DNA of 34,508 nucleotides from LGRD01 sp031382215 (GCA_031382215.1 JANMYQ010000017.1:1-34508); one strand, 5' to 3'; numbered from the stretch's first letter, positions 1 to 8,145 are shown. Program-made: numbers and translations. Notes: generated from the letters alone by a model not told the origin.

Positions 1-504
1 GAACGCGGCAACCCGCCGGAGATGTTCGCGCGCGTGTTCGCACGATGCGGCGAGCTCGGGCTGCATCGCGTCGCGCACGCCGGCGTGGAAGGGCCACCGG
101 ACTACATCTGGAGCGCGCTCGACGTGCTGCACGCCGAGCGCATCGACCACGGCGTGCGCTGCGTCGAAGACCCGGCGCTGGTGAAACGCCTGGCCGCCGA
201 GCGCATGCCGCTCACCGTGTGCCCGCTGTCCAACGTCAAGTTGTGCGTGTTCAAGACGATGGCAGAGCACAACCTCGCCACCCTGCTCGACGCCGGCCTG
301 TGCGCCACCGTCAACTCCGACGACCCGGCCTACTTCGGCGGCTACATGAACGCGAACTTCAGCGAGACCTTCGCCGCGCTGCCGCAGTTGACGGCGCGTC
401 ATGCGCACCGGCTGGCTGCGAACAGTTTCGAGGCGAGTTTTGCCGGCGCGGCGCAGAAGCAGCGCTGGAGAGCGGAGTTGGACGCGGTGTTCGCCGCGGC
501 GTGA
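1..504 (+). CDS. Adenine/adenosine deaminase, C-terminal 167 residues (5' end outside window)
   Basis: The reading frame is open from the first base, so the N-terminal metal ligands (HxH) lie outside the window. The remainder matches the adenosine/AMP deaminase superfamily, and the wording (ERIDHGVRC, LTVCPLSNVKLCVF, TVNSDDPAYFGGY) is that of the bacterial adenine deaminase branch (type 2) rather than classical Ada. These enzymes hydrolyse adenine to hypoxanthine and ammonia in purine salvage, using one zinc ion. The zinc and substrate segments IDHG and NSDDP are intact. The segment that normally reads HAGEEGPP reads HAGVEGPP here: the Glu that donates the proton to N1 of the ring is replaced by Val (GTG codon, 85-87). 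The enzyme could be inactive, or the base could be a sequencing error. The family call is secure; substrate preference is inferred. Confidence 0.9.
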   Translation, partial: ERGNPPEMFARVFARCGELGLHRVAHAGVEGPPDYIWSALDVLHAERIDHGVRCVEDPALVKRLAAERMPLTVCPLSNVKLCVFKTMAEHNLATLLDAGLCATVNSDDPAYFGGYMNANFSETFAALPQLTARHAHRLAANSFEASFAGAAQKQRWRAELDAVFAAA

Positions 505-663
505 ACGCCGGCAGAAGCCGGCCAAGACCCTGACGGCGGCGGATGGCAGCTTCGGCGTCAACGCCGGTAGGTGCCGGCTTCAACATCAACGCTGGCAGAC
601 GCCGGCTTCGGCATCAGCGTCGGCAAATCCAGGCGGTCGGCATGAGTGCCGACAGCGGCCGAC
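495..663. repeat. Degenerate 28-bp tandem repeat, six units
   Basis: Consecutive 28-bp units lie at 495-522, 523-550, 551-578, 579-606 and 607-634, with a sixth at 636-663 after a 1-bp shift. Units 1, 3 and 4 share the core AACGCYGGYAG followed by GCCGGC; unit 2 is the most diverged. Most units contain an inverted GCCGGC pair, so each could form a small hairpin. The unit length is not a multiple of three, and the array starts inside the 3' end of the deaminase gene and stops just before the stop codon of the formylglycine-enzyme remnant. It is therefore best read as non-coding. No unique spacers separate the units, so it is not a CRISPR array. Confidence 0.65.
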
Positions 664-664
664 C

Positions 665-826
665 TCAACGGTCGCGCGAGCAGCGCATGCCGATGTAGAC
701 CGCCGCGGTATCGGTGGGCTTGCCCTGCAGGTGTCCGGCGCGCATCTGTGCCGCCCCGTACCACCACGAGCCGCCGCGCGTGCGCCGCTCGGCGTTGTCA
801 GCACGCAGCCCGGCGGCGCAGAGGGC
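665..826 (-). pseudogene. C-terminal remnant of a formylglycine-generating-enzyme (SUMF1/FGE-sulfatase) domain protein
   Basis: Read on the minus strand, the 53 codons ending at the TGA of 667-665 encode GLRADNAERRTRGGSWWYG, then an Arg/His/Gln stretch, then YIGMRCSRD. This is the conserved C-terminus of the FGE-sulfatase family (RGGSW ... GFR/GMRC). The frame is closed directly upstream by the TGA at 829-827, which is also the stop codon of the neighbouring small gene, so no start codon and none of the preceding roughly 200 residues remain. Most of the gene was probably lost in a deletion that fused its tail to the end of the upstream gene. An intact copy would have been the third gene of the minus-strand operon. 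Functional product unlikely. Confidence 0.75.
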
Positions 827-1240
827 TCACGGCATGCTTCCAGGCCCATCGCCCAGCCGGGCCGCCCGGGTAATCAGGCGTAGCGCATTCTCGGCGCTCC
901 ACCAAGCCAGCAGTTGGTTGAAGTCGCCCTTGAAGACACGGACCAGCAAGGCCTCGCTCACCTGGGAGCAGCGCAGCACTTCGCCGTGCGCAAGCAGGCG
1001 CTCGCTGGCGTGGCGGTCGCAGTCGAGGTAGGCCGCTTTCAGGGCCGGCACGTCGACAGGCGTCAGATCCGCTGCTGCGAGGTGCTCGACGGCGGCACGC
1101 AGTTCGGGGCCGGGCTCCGGTTGCGCGCGGGCCGGCGCTGTCGATACGGCGAGCAGCAGTGCGCAAAGCGCCATGGCGGGGTGCAGACCGGGCGAGCGAA
1201 TGGCGAAGCGAGCGGCTGGAACGGTGTGGACGGATTTCAT
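827..1240 (-). CDS. Small exported hypothetical protein (137 aa)
   Basis: I do not recognise a named family. The ATG at 1240 is supported by an AGGAGA Shine-Dalgarno seven bases upstream. The first ~40 residues form a basic N-region, a hydrophobic core (MALCALLLAVSTAPARA) and an AxA-type cleavage site, so the product is probably periplasmic. The mature part is mostly helical, with LKAAYLDCDR and VLRCSQVSEALLVR around two Cys that might pair. It lies 32 bp behind the small exported protein at 1273-1707 and directly in front of the formylglycine-enzyme remnant, in the same reading frame as that remnant. Its last residues may have been changed by the same deletion that destroyed the remnant. Function unknown. 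Confidence 0.6.
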   Translation of the reverse strand: MKSVHTVPAARFAIRSPGLHPAMALCALLLAVSTAPARAQPEPGPELRAAVEHLAAADLTPVDVPALKAAYLDCDRHASERLLAHGEVLRCSQVSEALLVRVFKGDFNQLLAWWSAENALRLITRAARLGDGPGSMP

Positions 1241-1272
1241 CGTGGGTCTCCTGATGGTGTGAAGCGAGCCGG

Positions 1273-1707
1273 TCAGGCCTGAGGGTCTTGCAGGCAGGCG
1301 CCGACCGACAGGTTGGTGCGGCCGGTGACGACGGTCAGCGACTCGCCGCCGGGCCGGCCAATGCGCACCGCCACCGGCTGGCGTGTCGGCACCGGGATGC
1401 GGAACACGCCGTCCATGTCGCTGCTGGCGGCGCCGACCAGGCGGCCGTCCGTGCTCAGCGCATGCACCGGCGTGCCGATGCGCGGGATGAAGAACTCGTC
1501 GACGACGCAGCCTTCGAGTTGCACCCAGCGGTCGGTCGGTGTCATATCGTTCGAGAGCCGGTATGCGGCGACGCGTGACTGCTCGCCGCCTTCGTTGTGA
1601 CCGCCGCCGCTGGCCAGTGCCAGCGCACCGAGGCAGGCCGCCAGTGCAGTGCCGGCGGCCAGGGCGTGCAGCCGCGAGGTCGGATGCTGATGAAACTTCA
1701 TGCACAT
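1273..1707 (-). CDS. Small exported protein with carboxypeptidase-regulatory-like fold (144 aa)
   Basis: A strong AAGGAGG lies six bases before the ATG at 1707, which is why this start is preferred over the ATG two codons downstream. Residues ~8-32 form a signal peptide (hydrophobic stretch ending ACLGALALASGGG). The mature part has a Cys at GCVVDEFF and then alternating strands (VHALSTDGRLVGAASSDMDGVFRIPVP) typical of small beta-sandwich domains related to the carboxypeptidase regulatory domain, which bind proteins or surfaces and have no catalytic residues. It is the first gene of the minus-strand operon with 827-1240. The 217 bp upstream hold no other gene; I see no clear promoter consensus there. 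Confidence 0.65.
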   Translation of the reverse strand: MCMKFHQHPTSRLHALAAGTALAACLGALALASGGGHNEGGEQSRVAAYRLSNDMTPTDRWVQLEGCVVDEFFIPRIGTPVHALSTDGRLVGAASSDMDGVFRIPVPTRQPVAVRIGRPGGESLTVVTGRTNLSVGACLQDPQA

Positions 1708-1924
1708 GGCGTGCCTCCTTGAAGGGTCTGCGCCGAATCGCGGCGCTGCGTTGTGCGTTCCGTTGTGGTGATAGCCGACGCGGCTCGCATGAACACAGTC
1801 TGGTCGGGCGACCCCGGTTGCGCCATTGCGCGCACGGGCTAGTCAAGGACGTAGACAAGATTGCGGACGGCGCTCCGCGAACCGACTAGGCCGCCGGTTC
1901 AGTCCTCGGCCACGTCGAGGCGAG

Positions 1925-3763
1925 TCACTCGATCGACTTCCACGAGAGCAGCCAGGTGCTGATCTCGCGGGCGCGCACCGGCTTTTGCAGCACGCTCACC
2001 GACATCTGTCGGGGCACCTGCAGGTCGGCCGGGCTGATCTCGCCGGTGACGATCGCCGCCGGCCGTTCGCCGAAGCGTGCGTTGAGGCGCTCGATCGCCT
2101 GCAGGCCGTTCTCGTCGCCGCCCAGGCGCCAGTCGGCCAGGATCGCGTCGGGCGCGAGGCCCGCCGCGTCGAGCTGCGCGATCGCGCCGGCGCTGCCGCC
2201 AGCGACGACCGCCTGGCAGCCCCAATCGCGCAGCAGGGTGGCCATGGCTTCGCTCACATCGGCGTCGTCTTCGATGACGACGACCACCGTGCCGCGCAGT
2301 GCGTCGAGCGAGGCCTGCGGTGTCGCGGCGTCTTCGGCCGCGAGAGACGACGCACGAGGGGAGGCGGCAAGGGAGCCCGGTGGTTCGCAACGAGGCACCG
2401 TGACCGTGAACGTGCTGCCCCGGCCGGGCTCGGTCTCGACCTCAATGGCGTGTCCCAGCAACTGGCCCATGCGCTTGACGATCGCCAGCCCCAGGCCGAC
2501 GCCGCGGCTGCGGTCGCGCGCGGGGTTGCGGACCTGGAAGTACTCCTCGAAGATGCGATCGCGGTCGGCCGGGGCGATGCCGATTCCGGTGTCGTGCACC
2601 GACAGCCGAACCTCTAGCTCGGCGGTGACTGCGCGCAGCTCGATGCGCCCCGCCTCGGTGTACTTCACCGCGTTGTGGAGCAGGTTGCGCAGCATGCGTT
2701 CGAGCATTGCCGGGTCGGAGCAAACCCAGGCGTCCGGGGTATCGCAGTCCAGCGCCAGCCCTTTCTCTTGGGCGAGCGATCGGAAGTCGTTCTCCAGCCA
2801 CCGGAGCAAGGCCTTGAGCGACACCGGCCGCACCACGGCGGTGAGGCTGCCTGCGTCGAGCCGGGACAGGTCGAGCAGGCCGGTGAACAGCCGGCCCAGC
2901 GAGTCGGCCGATCGCGTGGCCTGCTGCAGGATGTGCTCGACCTGCGGATCGGTCGAGGTGTGCACCGCATGGTCCAGCAACAGCGACAGCGAATGCAGCG
3001 GCTGGCGCAGGTCGTGGCTCGCAGCGGCAAGAAAACGTGACTTGGCGAGGCTCGCCTCTTCGGCGCGCGCCCGCGCTGCCTGGGCCTCGGCCTCGCGCAC
3101 GTGCAGGCGGCGCGCCAGTTCCTCGTTTTCGAAGCCGGCGCGCAGCGCGCGCTCCATCAGTTGCGAGCCGTCGCGTGCGAACACGATCAGGTAGAAGAGA
3201 AAGAACAGGATCAGCCCCGCCACCGGCACGCGCAGCGGCATCTCGGAGACGACCCAGGCCGCTGCCAGTGGTGCCAGGAAGCACGTTGCCAGCCCGTAGA
3301 AGGCGGTCGGCAGGGTCGCCGAGATCGCGATGCCGGCGGCGCACCAGGCACACAGCACCATGGTCAGCATCGCCCACTCAAGCGGCGGTGCGCGGAAGAA
3401 CAGGATCGCCGCCGAACCGGCCACCACGCCGCTGGCCGTCGACGAGACGGCGAGGAAGCGGATCCACCCGCCGAGCTGCTGCGGCGGATGGGCCAGCAGC
3501 GCAGCGCTCACGAGCGCGCGAACGATCCAGATCCCCGCCGCAACGCTGGCCCAGCCCCACGCCGTGCCGGCGCCGACATGCGGCGCCATCATGTGGCCGA
3601 TGAAAACGGCCGCAAACAGTACGCCCACCGGCGCTCGCACGACCTGGCGGTTGAAGAGGCGCAGCCGCTCGGCGTCGATCGCCCGCCGCCCGGCGGTGGC
3701 GTCGGGTGCCTCGGGGTCGGGCCGAGATGGCGCGCTCACGATGGCGCTCTCGATGACGTTCAC
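1925..3763 (-). CDS. Hybrid sensor histidine kinase with C-terminal receiver domain (612 aa)
   Basis: The GTG start at 3763 overlaps the stop of the flavoprotein gene (GTGA), indicating translational coupling. Residues ~44-197 contain about six hydrophobic membrane segments with little room for a periplasmic sensor domain. A helical linker (~200-240) leads to the HisKA dimerisation domain with the phospho-acceptor His250 (ASHDLRQPLHSL). The ATPase domain has N364 (HNAVKY), the DTGIGIAP box at 391 and the GVGLGLAIVK box at 421. A receiver domain follows, with D499/D500, phospho-acceptor D544, T573 and K594. All key residues are present, so the kinase should be active. With no periplasmic domain, the signal is probably sensed in the membrane or cytoplasm; the neighbouring flavoprotein may contribute (inference). 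Confidence 0.92.
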   Translation of the reverse strand: MNVIESAIVSAPSRPDPEAPDATAGRRAIDAERLRLFNRQVVRAPVGVLFAAVFIGHMMAPHVGAGTAWGWASVAAGIWIVRALVSAALLAHPPQQLGGWIRFLAVSSTASGVVAGSAAILFFRAPPLEWAMLTMVLCAWCAAGIAISATLPTAFYGLATCFLAPLAAAWVVSEMPLRVPVAGLILFFLFYLIVFARDGSQLMERALRAGFENEELARRLHVREAEAQAARARAEEASLAKSRFLAAASHDLRQPLHSLSLLLDHAVHTSTDPQVEHILQQATRSADSLGRLFTGLLDLSRLDAGSLTAVVRPVSLKALLRWLENDFRSLAQEKGLALDCDTPDAWVCSDPAMLERMLRNLLHNAVKYTEAGRIELRAVTAELEVRLSVHDTGIGIAPADRDRIFEEYFQVRNPARDRSRGVGLGLAIVKRMGQLLGHAIEVETEPGRGSTFTVTVPRCEPPGSLAASPRASSLAAEDAATPQASLDALRGTVVVVIEDDADVSEAMATLLRDWGCQAVVAGGSAGAIAQLDAAGLAPDAILADWRLGGDENGLQAIERLNARFGERPAAIVTGEISPADLQVPRQMSVSVLQKPVRAREISTWLLSWKSIE

Positions 3764-5106
3764 GCTGACGAATCCGCCGACCAGCCCATGATCTGCGCCT
3801 CCATCTCGTCTTGCGAGCCGAAGCGGCGCTGGTCGTAGCAGCCCAGCGGCAGCACGGCCGTGCGCGTGCAGCACAGGCTGCACCACGAACACGGCTTGGC
3901 GGGTCTCTCGCCGCGGTAGAAGCGTTCGAGCAGGTCTGGGTTGGCCAGCAGCGGGCGCCCGACGGCGATCAGATCGCAGGCGCCTTTCGCGAGTGCGTCC
4001 TCCATCACCTCGCGCTCCTGGAAGCCGCCGTTGGCGATCACCGGCAGCCCGACCTGCTCGCGGAACGCCTTGGCAAGTTCCGCGTTTGCGGCAGGCACGT
4101 AGCGCCAGCCCAGGCCCAGCACGCGCTTGCCGATCGACGCCGGCAGCAGGTTGAGCAGCGTGGCGCGGATCTGCGCCTTCGCGCTCAGGTGGCGCACCGA
4201 GTTCGAGAACAAGCGCAGCCCTTCGAGCGGGTAGTCGCCCGGGCTGCCTTTCGGGTTGACGAAGCCGAAGCCGGCGTCGATGTGCAGGTAGTCCACGCCG
4301 AGCTCCCTGAGCCACTGGCCGTAGCGAAGCGTGGTGTCCAGCGTGTTGCCGATGAAGTAGTCGCGCGGCGGCCACACGGGCGGCCAGCGCAGGTTGGGGA
4401 AGGGCAGCCAGTTGTGGTCGACCGCGGCCAGGCGCACGCCGAACAGATAGTCCCTGCCCACCGCTTGGCGCACCGCCGTGACCACGTCGCGCAGCAGGCG
4501 GAAGCGCTTTTCCACCGAGCCGCCGTATGCGTCGCGGCGCCGGTTGGTGGCGGGATTGAGGAACTGATGGATCAGGTAGCCCTTCGAGGCGGTGACCTCG
4601 ACCCCGTCGGCGCCGGCCTGGCGCACCCGGCGCGCGGCCGCGGCGAAGTTGTCGACCTCGGTGCTGATCTCCTTGAGCGACATCGGCGACGTGATGTTGC
4701 GGTAGCCGTAGTAGCCGTCGATCACGGCCGAGGCCGACAGCCCGTCGGCCGCCTGCGGCAGCAGGCTTGCCTGCGTGTGCCCGCCGGGGTCGCCGAGCTG
4801 CACGATGTAGCGGCAGCCCTGTGCCTGCACCGCGGCAATGCCGTCAGCCAGCGGAGCGATGAAGCGGTCGTGGCTCAGCGAAGGGTACTCGAGCGGCGAG
4901 ACCCGCTTTGCGTCAACGTCGATCGTGGCGGAGATGATCGCGCCGAGCCGGTACTCCGGCCGCGCGAAGCGGCGCTCGAAGTTCCTCCACACCGGCCCGA
5001 CGGTGCCGTCGTAGTAGGCCATACGCCCACCGAGCGACGAGCGCAGCACACGGCTGCGGAACGCGACCCCGTTGATCGCGAACCCGTCGAACAGGCCCGG
5101 CGTCAT
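3760..5106 (-). CDS. NADH:flavin oxidoreductase / old yellow enzyme-like protein with Cys cluster (448 aa)
   Basis: This is an FMN-binding TIM barrel of the OYE / 2,4-dienoyl-CoA reductase superfamily. The segment GYLIHQFLNP followed by R-D-A-YGGS (178-197) and the C-terminal VIANGG ... DLIAVGRPLLANP phosphate-binding strands are family hallmarks. At 406-423 a cluster CSWCSLCC ... C resembles the [4Fe-4S] ligand set of dienoyl-CoA reductase, but the last spacing is shorter and the NAD(P)H-binding half (~220 aa) is absent. The usual OYE His pair is replaced (VEVTASKGY at 169-177). The ATG at 5106 overlaps the response-regulator stop (ATGA), and its own stop overlaps the kinase start, so it is made together with a two-component pair. 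The reaction is not predictable. A longer N-terminal start exists but would overlap the regulator gene by 49 bp. Confidence 0.88.
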   Translation of the reverse strand: MTPGLFDGFAINGVAFRSRVLRSSLGGRMAYYDGTVGPVWRNFERRFARPEYRLGAIISATIDVDAKRVSPLEYPSLSHDRFIAPLADGIAAVQAQGCRYIVQLGDPGGHTQASLLPQAADGLSASAVIDGYYGYRNITSPMSLKEISTEVDNFAAAARRVRQAGADGVEVTASKGYLIHQFLNPATNRRRDAYGGSVEKRFRLLRDVVTAVRQAVGRDYLFGVRLAAVDHNWLPFPNLRWPPVWPPRDYFIGNTLDTTLRYGQWLRELGVDYLHIDAGFGFVNPKGSPGDYPLEGLRLFSNSVRHLSAKAQIRATLLNLLPASIGKRVLGLGWRYVPAANAELAKAFREQVGLPVIANGGFQEREVMEDALAKGACDLIAVGRPLLANPDLLERFYRGERPAKPCSWCSLCCTRTAVLPLGCYDQRRFGSQDEMEAQIMGWSADSSA

Positions 5107-5786
5107 GGCGACTCCAGCGCAGCCGCGGCCTGGGCCTCGAAGACGCGGCACAGCGCGTCGGTGCGGTTGCGCGCGCCGAGCGCGCGGTAGACCATCGACA
5201 GGTGCACCTTGACGGTTCCTTCGGCAATGCCGAGCTGGCGCGAGATCAGCTTCACCGGCACGCCGCGGATGGCCAGCGCCAGCACCTGGCGCTGGCGCGG
5301 CGAGAGTTCGGTCTGCAGGAACCGCGGCAGATCCTCGCGCGCCAGCGCGTCGGGCTCGCTGCTGCGCGTGACTTCGTGGCTCAGCAGGAATTCGGCCGGC
5401 AGGTAGACCCGGTGCCGCAACACCAGGCGCAGCGCGGCCTCGATCTCTTCGAGCCTATACGACTTGGGCACGAAGCCGGCGGCGCCCGCCTCGATCACCT
5501 CGCGCACCCGCTGTGGCGCGGTCTCGCCGGACTGCATGCACACCGGCGTGGCCTCGAAGTGCGCCTTGACCGCCTGCAAGGCCGCCAGGCCCGACAGGCC
5601 GGGCAGGTGGTAGTCGAGCAGCACCAGGTCGAAGCCGTGGGCCGGCAGCGCGCAGGCACCAACCACGTCGCGAACGGCCTGGAAGCCGAAGGCCGCTTGC
5701 GCTTCGATCTCGCCAGCCAGCCGTTGGAGCAACTGGTGGGTGCCGTCCCACACCAGCTCATGGTCGTCGATCAACAGAACGTTCAT
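5103..5786 (-). CDS. NarL/FixJ-type response regulator (227 aa)
   Basis: An N-terminal receiver domain (1-~120) has D8/D9, phospho-acceptor D58 (LVLLDYHLPG), S86 and K108 (VPKSY). A LuxR-type helix-turn-helix lies at ~158-215 (TELSPRQRQVLALAIRG ... LGIAEGTVKVHLSMVYRALG). The ATG at 5786 has GGAGG four bases upstream. It is the first gene of a three-gene operon: regulator, flavoprotein, hybrid kinase. The kinase is presumably its partner, phosphorylating it directly or competing through its own receiver. The 88-bp gap to the divergent molybdoenzyme genes makes those genes the obvious candidate target (inference from position). The genes are orderly and intact, with no sign of recent transfer. 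Confidence 0.93.
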   Translation of the reverse strand: MNVLLIDDHELVWDGTHQLLQRLAGEIEAQAAFGFQAVRDVVGACALPAHGFDLVLLDYHLPGLSGLAALQAVKAHFEATPVCMQSGETAPQRVREVIEAGAAGFVPKSYRLEEIEAALRLVLRHRVYLPAEFLLSHEVTRSSEPDALAREDLPRFLQTELSPRQRQVLALAIRGVPVKLISRQLGIAEGTVKVHLSMVYRALGARNRTDALCRVFEAQAAAALESP

Positions 5787-5874
5787 CGGACCTCCAATCG
5801 ACGGTCGCGCGCACTTTCGCTGCCAGAATGATGCGCTGCTCCGTCCCCGGAGTCCACCGAGGAATCACAAGCCG

Positions 5875-8145
5875 ATGATCGCGCGTCGCCATTTCGTGCT
5901 CGGAACGTTCGCTGCCGCCAGCGCCGTGGTGGTCGGCTGGTCGCTGCTGCCGCCGCGCCAGCGCCTCACAACGTCGAAGCCGCTGCCGGCCTCCGCAGGC
6001 CAGACCGCGCTGAACGGCTGGGTCAAGATCGCAGCCGACAACAGCGTGACGGTGGTGATGTGCAAGTCGGAGATGGGGCAGGGCGTGCACACCAGCCTGG
6101 CGATGCTGCTGGCCGAGGAGCTCGACGCCGATTGGTCGAGCGTGCGGGTCGAGGCGGCGACTATCGATGCGATCTACCACACGGTCGTCGCCGGGCCCGA
6201 CGGCCTGCTATTCCACCCCGATGACAACACCGCCGTGAAGCGAGCGGCCGGCTGGCTCGCCGCGAAGGCGATGCGCGAGATCGGCGTGATGATGACCGGG
6301 GCGTCGACGAGCGTGAAGGACCTGTGGCTGCCGATGCGCGAGGCCGGCGCGAGCGCCCGCGCGATGCTCGTCGGCGCGGCGGCCGAGCAATGGAAAGTGC
6401 CTGCGAGTGAATGCCGGGTCGCAGCCGGGCGTGTGCTGCACGGCGACGACCGCTCGGCCAGCTTCGGTGAACTGGCGGCCGCCGCTGCGCAGCGCACCGT
6501 GCCGCGAGGCGTGGCGCTGAAGGACCCGTCCACCTTCACGCTGATCGGCAAGCCGATCAAGCGCATCGAGGCCCGTGCCAAGGCCAACGGCTCGGCCGTG
6601 TTCGGCATCGACGTGCTGCCGCCGGGTCTGCTGTACGCCAGCGTCATGATGTGCCCGACCCTGGGCGGCACGCTGGCTTCGTTCGACGGCACGGCGGCGA
6701 GCGCGCTGCCCGGCGTGAAGAAGGTGCTGCCTGTCGCCGGCCACAACGGCGGCACCGCGGGTGTGGCGGTGATTGCCGACCAGCCGTACCGCGCGATGAA
6801 GGCAGTCAAGCAGGTGAACGTCACGTGGTCGGCCGGCGCGATGGCCGGCTTCTCGTCGGACGCCGCGATGAAGCAGATCGCCCAGGTGCTGGACACCGAG
6901 CAGGGCTTCGCCTACTACCGCGCCGGTGACGTGGATGCGGCGCTGGCCGCCGCTTCAAAAACGATCAGCGCCGAGTACCGCGCGCCCTGGCTGGCGCACG
7001 CGACGATGGAGCCGGTCAACTGCACGGTGCAGTTCAAGGAAGGCGCGGCCACGGTCTGGACCTCGACCCAGGTGCCCGACCTGGCGCGCAGTGCGGTGGC
7101 CAAGGTGTTGGGCATTGATGCGGACAAGGTCGACGTGCGGGTGCAGTTGCTCGGCGGCGGCTTCGGGCGCCGGCTCGACGTGGACTTCATCGCCCAGGCC
7201 GCCGAGATCGCGCTCGCGGCCGACGGTGCGCCGGTGCAGACGATCTGGTCGCGCGAAGAAGACGTGAAGCACGACTTTTACCGCCCGGCTTGCGTGGCGC
7301 GGTTCCAGGCCGGCTTCGACGCGCAGGGCCGCCTCAGCGCGTGGCGCAACACCTCGGCCGGCCAGGCGATCGTGCCGCAGGTGCTGTCGCGCATCTTCGG
7401 CCTGCCTGGCATGGGGCCGGACAAGACCACGTCGGAAGGCGCGTTCGACCAGCCTTATGAATTTGCCCATGCGCGCATCGGCCACAGAACAGTGGACCTG
7501 CCGATGCCGGTCGGCTTCTGGCGCTCGGTCGGCCACTCGCACCAGGCCTTCTTCAAGGAAAGCTTCATCGACGAAGCTGCGCATGCGGCAGGGCAAGACC
7601 CGGTGGCGTTTCGCGCGGCGCTGCTGCAAAAGCACCCGCGCCACCTGGCGGTGCTGAAGCGCTGCGCGCAAGAGGCCGGCTGGGGCCAGGCGCTCGCGCC
7701 GGCCGCCGACGGCGCAAAGAAAGCACGCGGCATCGCGCTGCACCAGAGCTTCGGCTCGGTGGTGGCGCAGGTGGCCGAGGTGTCGGTGGGCGCCGACAAG
7801 CGCATTCGCGTGCACCGCGTGGTGTGCGTGATCGACTGCGGGCTGGCCGTCAACCCGAACGGCGTGCGCCAGCAGATGGACAGCGGCATCGTCTTCGGCC
7901 TGAGCGCGGCGCTGTCCGGCCGCATCAACATCGTCGATGGCCAGGTGCAGCAAAGCAATTTTCACGACGTGCCGATGCTGCGTTTCGACGAATGCCCGGT
8001 GATCGAGACGCACATCATGCCCAGCACCGCCCACCCCGAAGGCGTGGGCGAGCCCGGCACACCGCCCATCGCCCCCGCCGTGGCGAATGCCTTGTTCGCC
8101 CTTACCGGCCAGCGCCTGCGCGAGCTGCCGCTGGCTTTGGCCTGA
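5875..8145 (+). CDS. Xanthine dehydrogenase-family molybdopterin-binding subunit (isoquinoline 1-oxidoreductase beta-like, 756 aa)
   Basis: This is the large molybdenum-cofactor subunit of a two-subunit hydroxylase like isoquinoline 1-oxidoreductase or periplasmic aldehyde dehydrogenases. It starts at ATG 5875 with a twin-arginine signal (RRHFVLG, then a hydrophobic run), so the folded cofactor enzyme is exported to the periplasm. LNGWVKIAADNSVTV and EMGQGVHTSLAMLLAEEL are the typical N-terminal motifs. LLGGGFGRR is the cofactor loop, and EGVGEPGTPP near the C-terminus carries the catalytic Glu (E726). The Fe-S partner follows 36 bp downstream. No FAD subunit is present, so electrons probably go to a cytochrome or other carrier. 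The actual substrate (N-heterocycle or aldehyde) cannot be read from the sequence. Confidence 0.93.
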   Translation: MIARRHFVLGTFAAASAVVVGWSLLPPRQRLTTSKPLPASAGQTALNGWVKIAADNSVTVVMCKSEMGQGVHTSLAMLLAEELDADWSSVRVEAATIDAIYHTVVAGPDGLLFHPDDNTAVKRAAGWLAAKAMREIGVMMTGASTSVKDLWLPMREAGASARAMLVGAAAEQWKVPASECRVAAGRVLHGDDRSASFGELAAAAAQRTVPRGVALKDPSTFTLIGKPIKRIEARAKANGSAVFGIDVLPPGLLYASVMMCPTLGGTLASFDGTAASALPGVKKVLPVAGHNGGTAGVAVIADQPYRAMKAVKQVNVTWSAGAMAGFSSDAAMKQIAQVLDTEQGFAYYRAGDVDAALAAASKTISAEYRAPWLAHATMEPVNCTVQFKEGAATVWTSTQVPDLARSAVAKVLGIDADKVDVRVQLLGGGFGRRLDVDFIAQAAEIALAADGAPVQTIWSREEDVKHDFYRPACVARFQAGFDAQGRLSAWRNTSAGQAIVPQVLSRIFGLPGMGPDKTTSEGAFDQPYEFAHARIGHRTVDLPMPVGFWRSVGHSHQAFFKESFIDEAAHAAGQDPVAFRAALLQKHPRHLAVLKRCAQEAGWGQALAPAADGAKKARGIALHQSFGSVVAQVAEVSVGADKRIRVHRVVCVIDCGLAVNPNGVRQQMDSGIVFGLSAALSGRINIVDGQVQQSNFHDVPMLRFDECPVIETHIMPSTAHPEGVGEPGTPPIAPAVANALFALTGQRLRELPLALA

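Noticed and set aside
495..663. CRISPR-like array
   Set aside because: Units are contiguous, degenerate and have no unique spacers, and no cas genes are nearby.
1925..4375. Open frame in the kinase register extending ~200 codons upstream of the kinase start
   Set aside because: The upstream part runs across the flavoprotein gene in another frame and has Arg/Ala-rich shadow composition; the GTGA overlap marks the real start.
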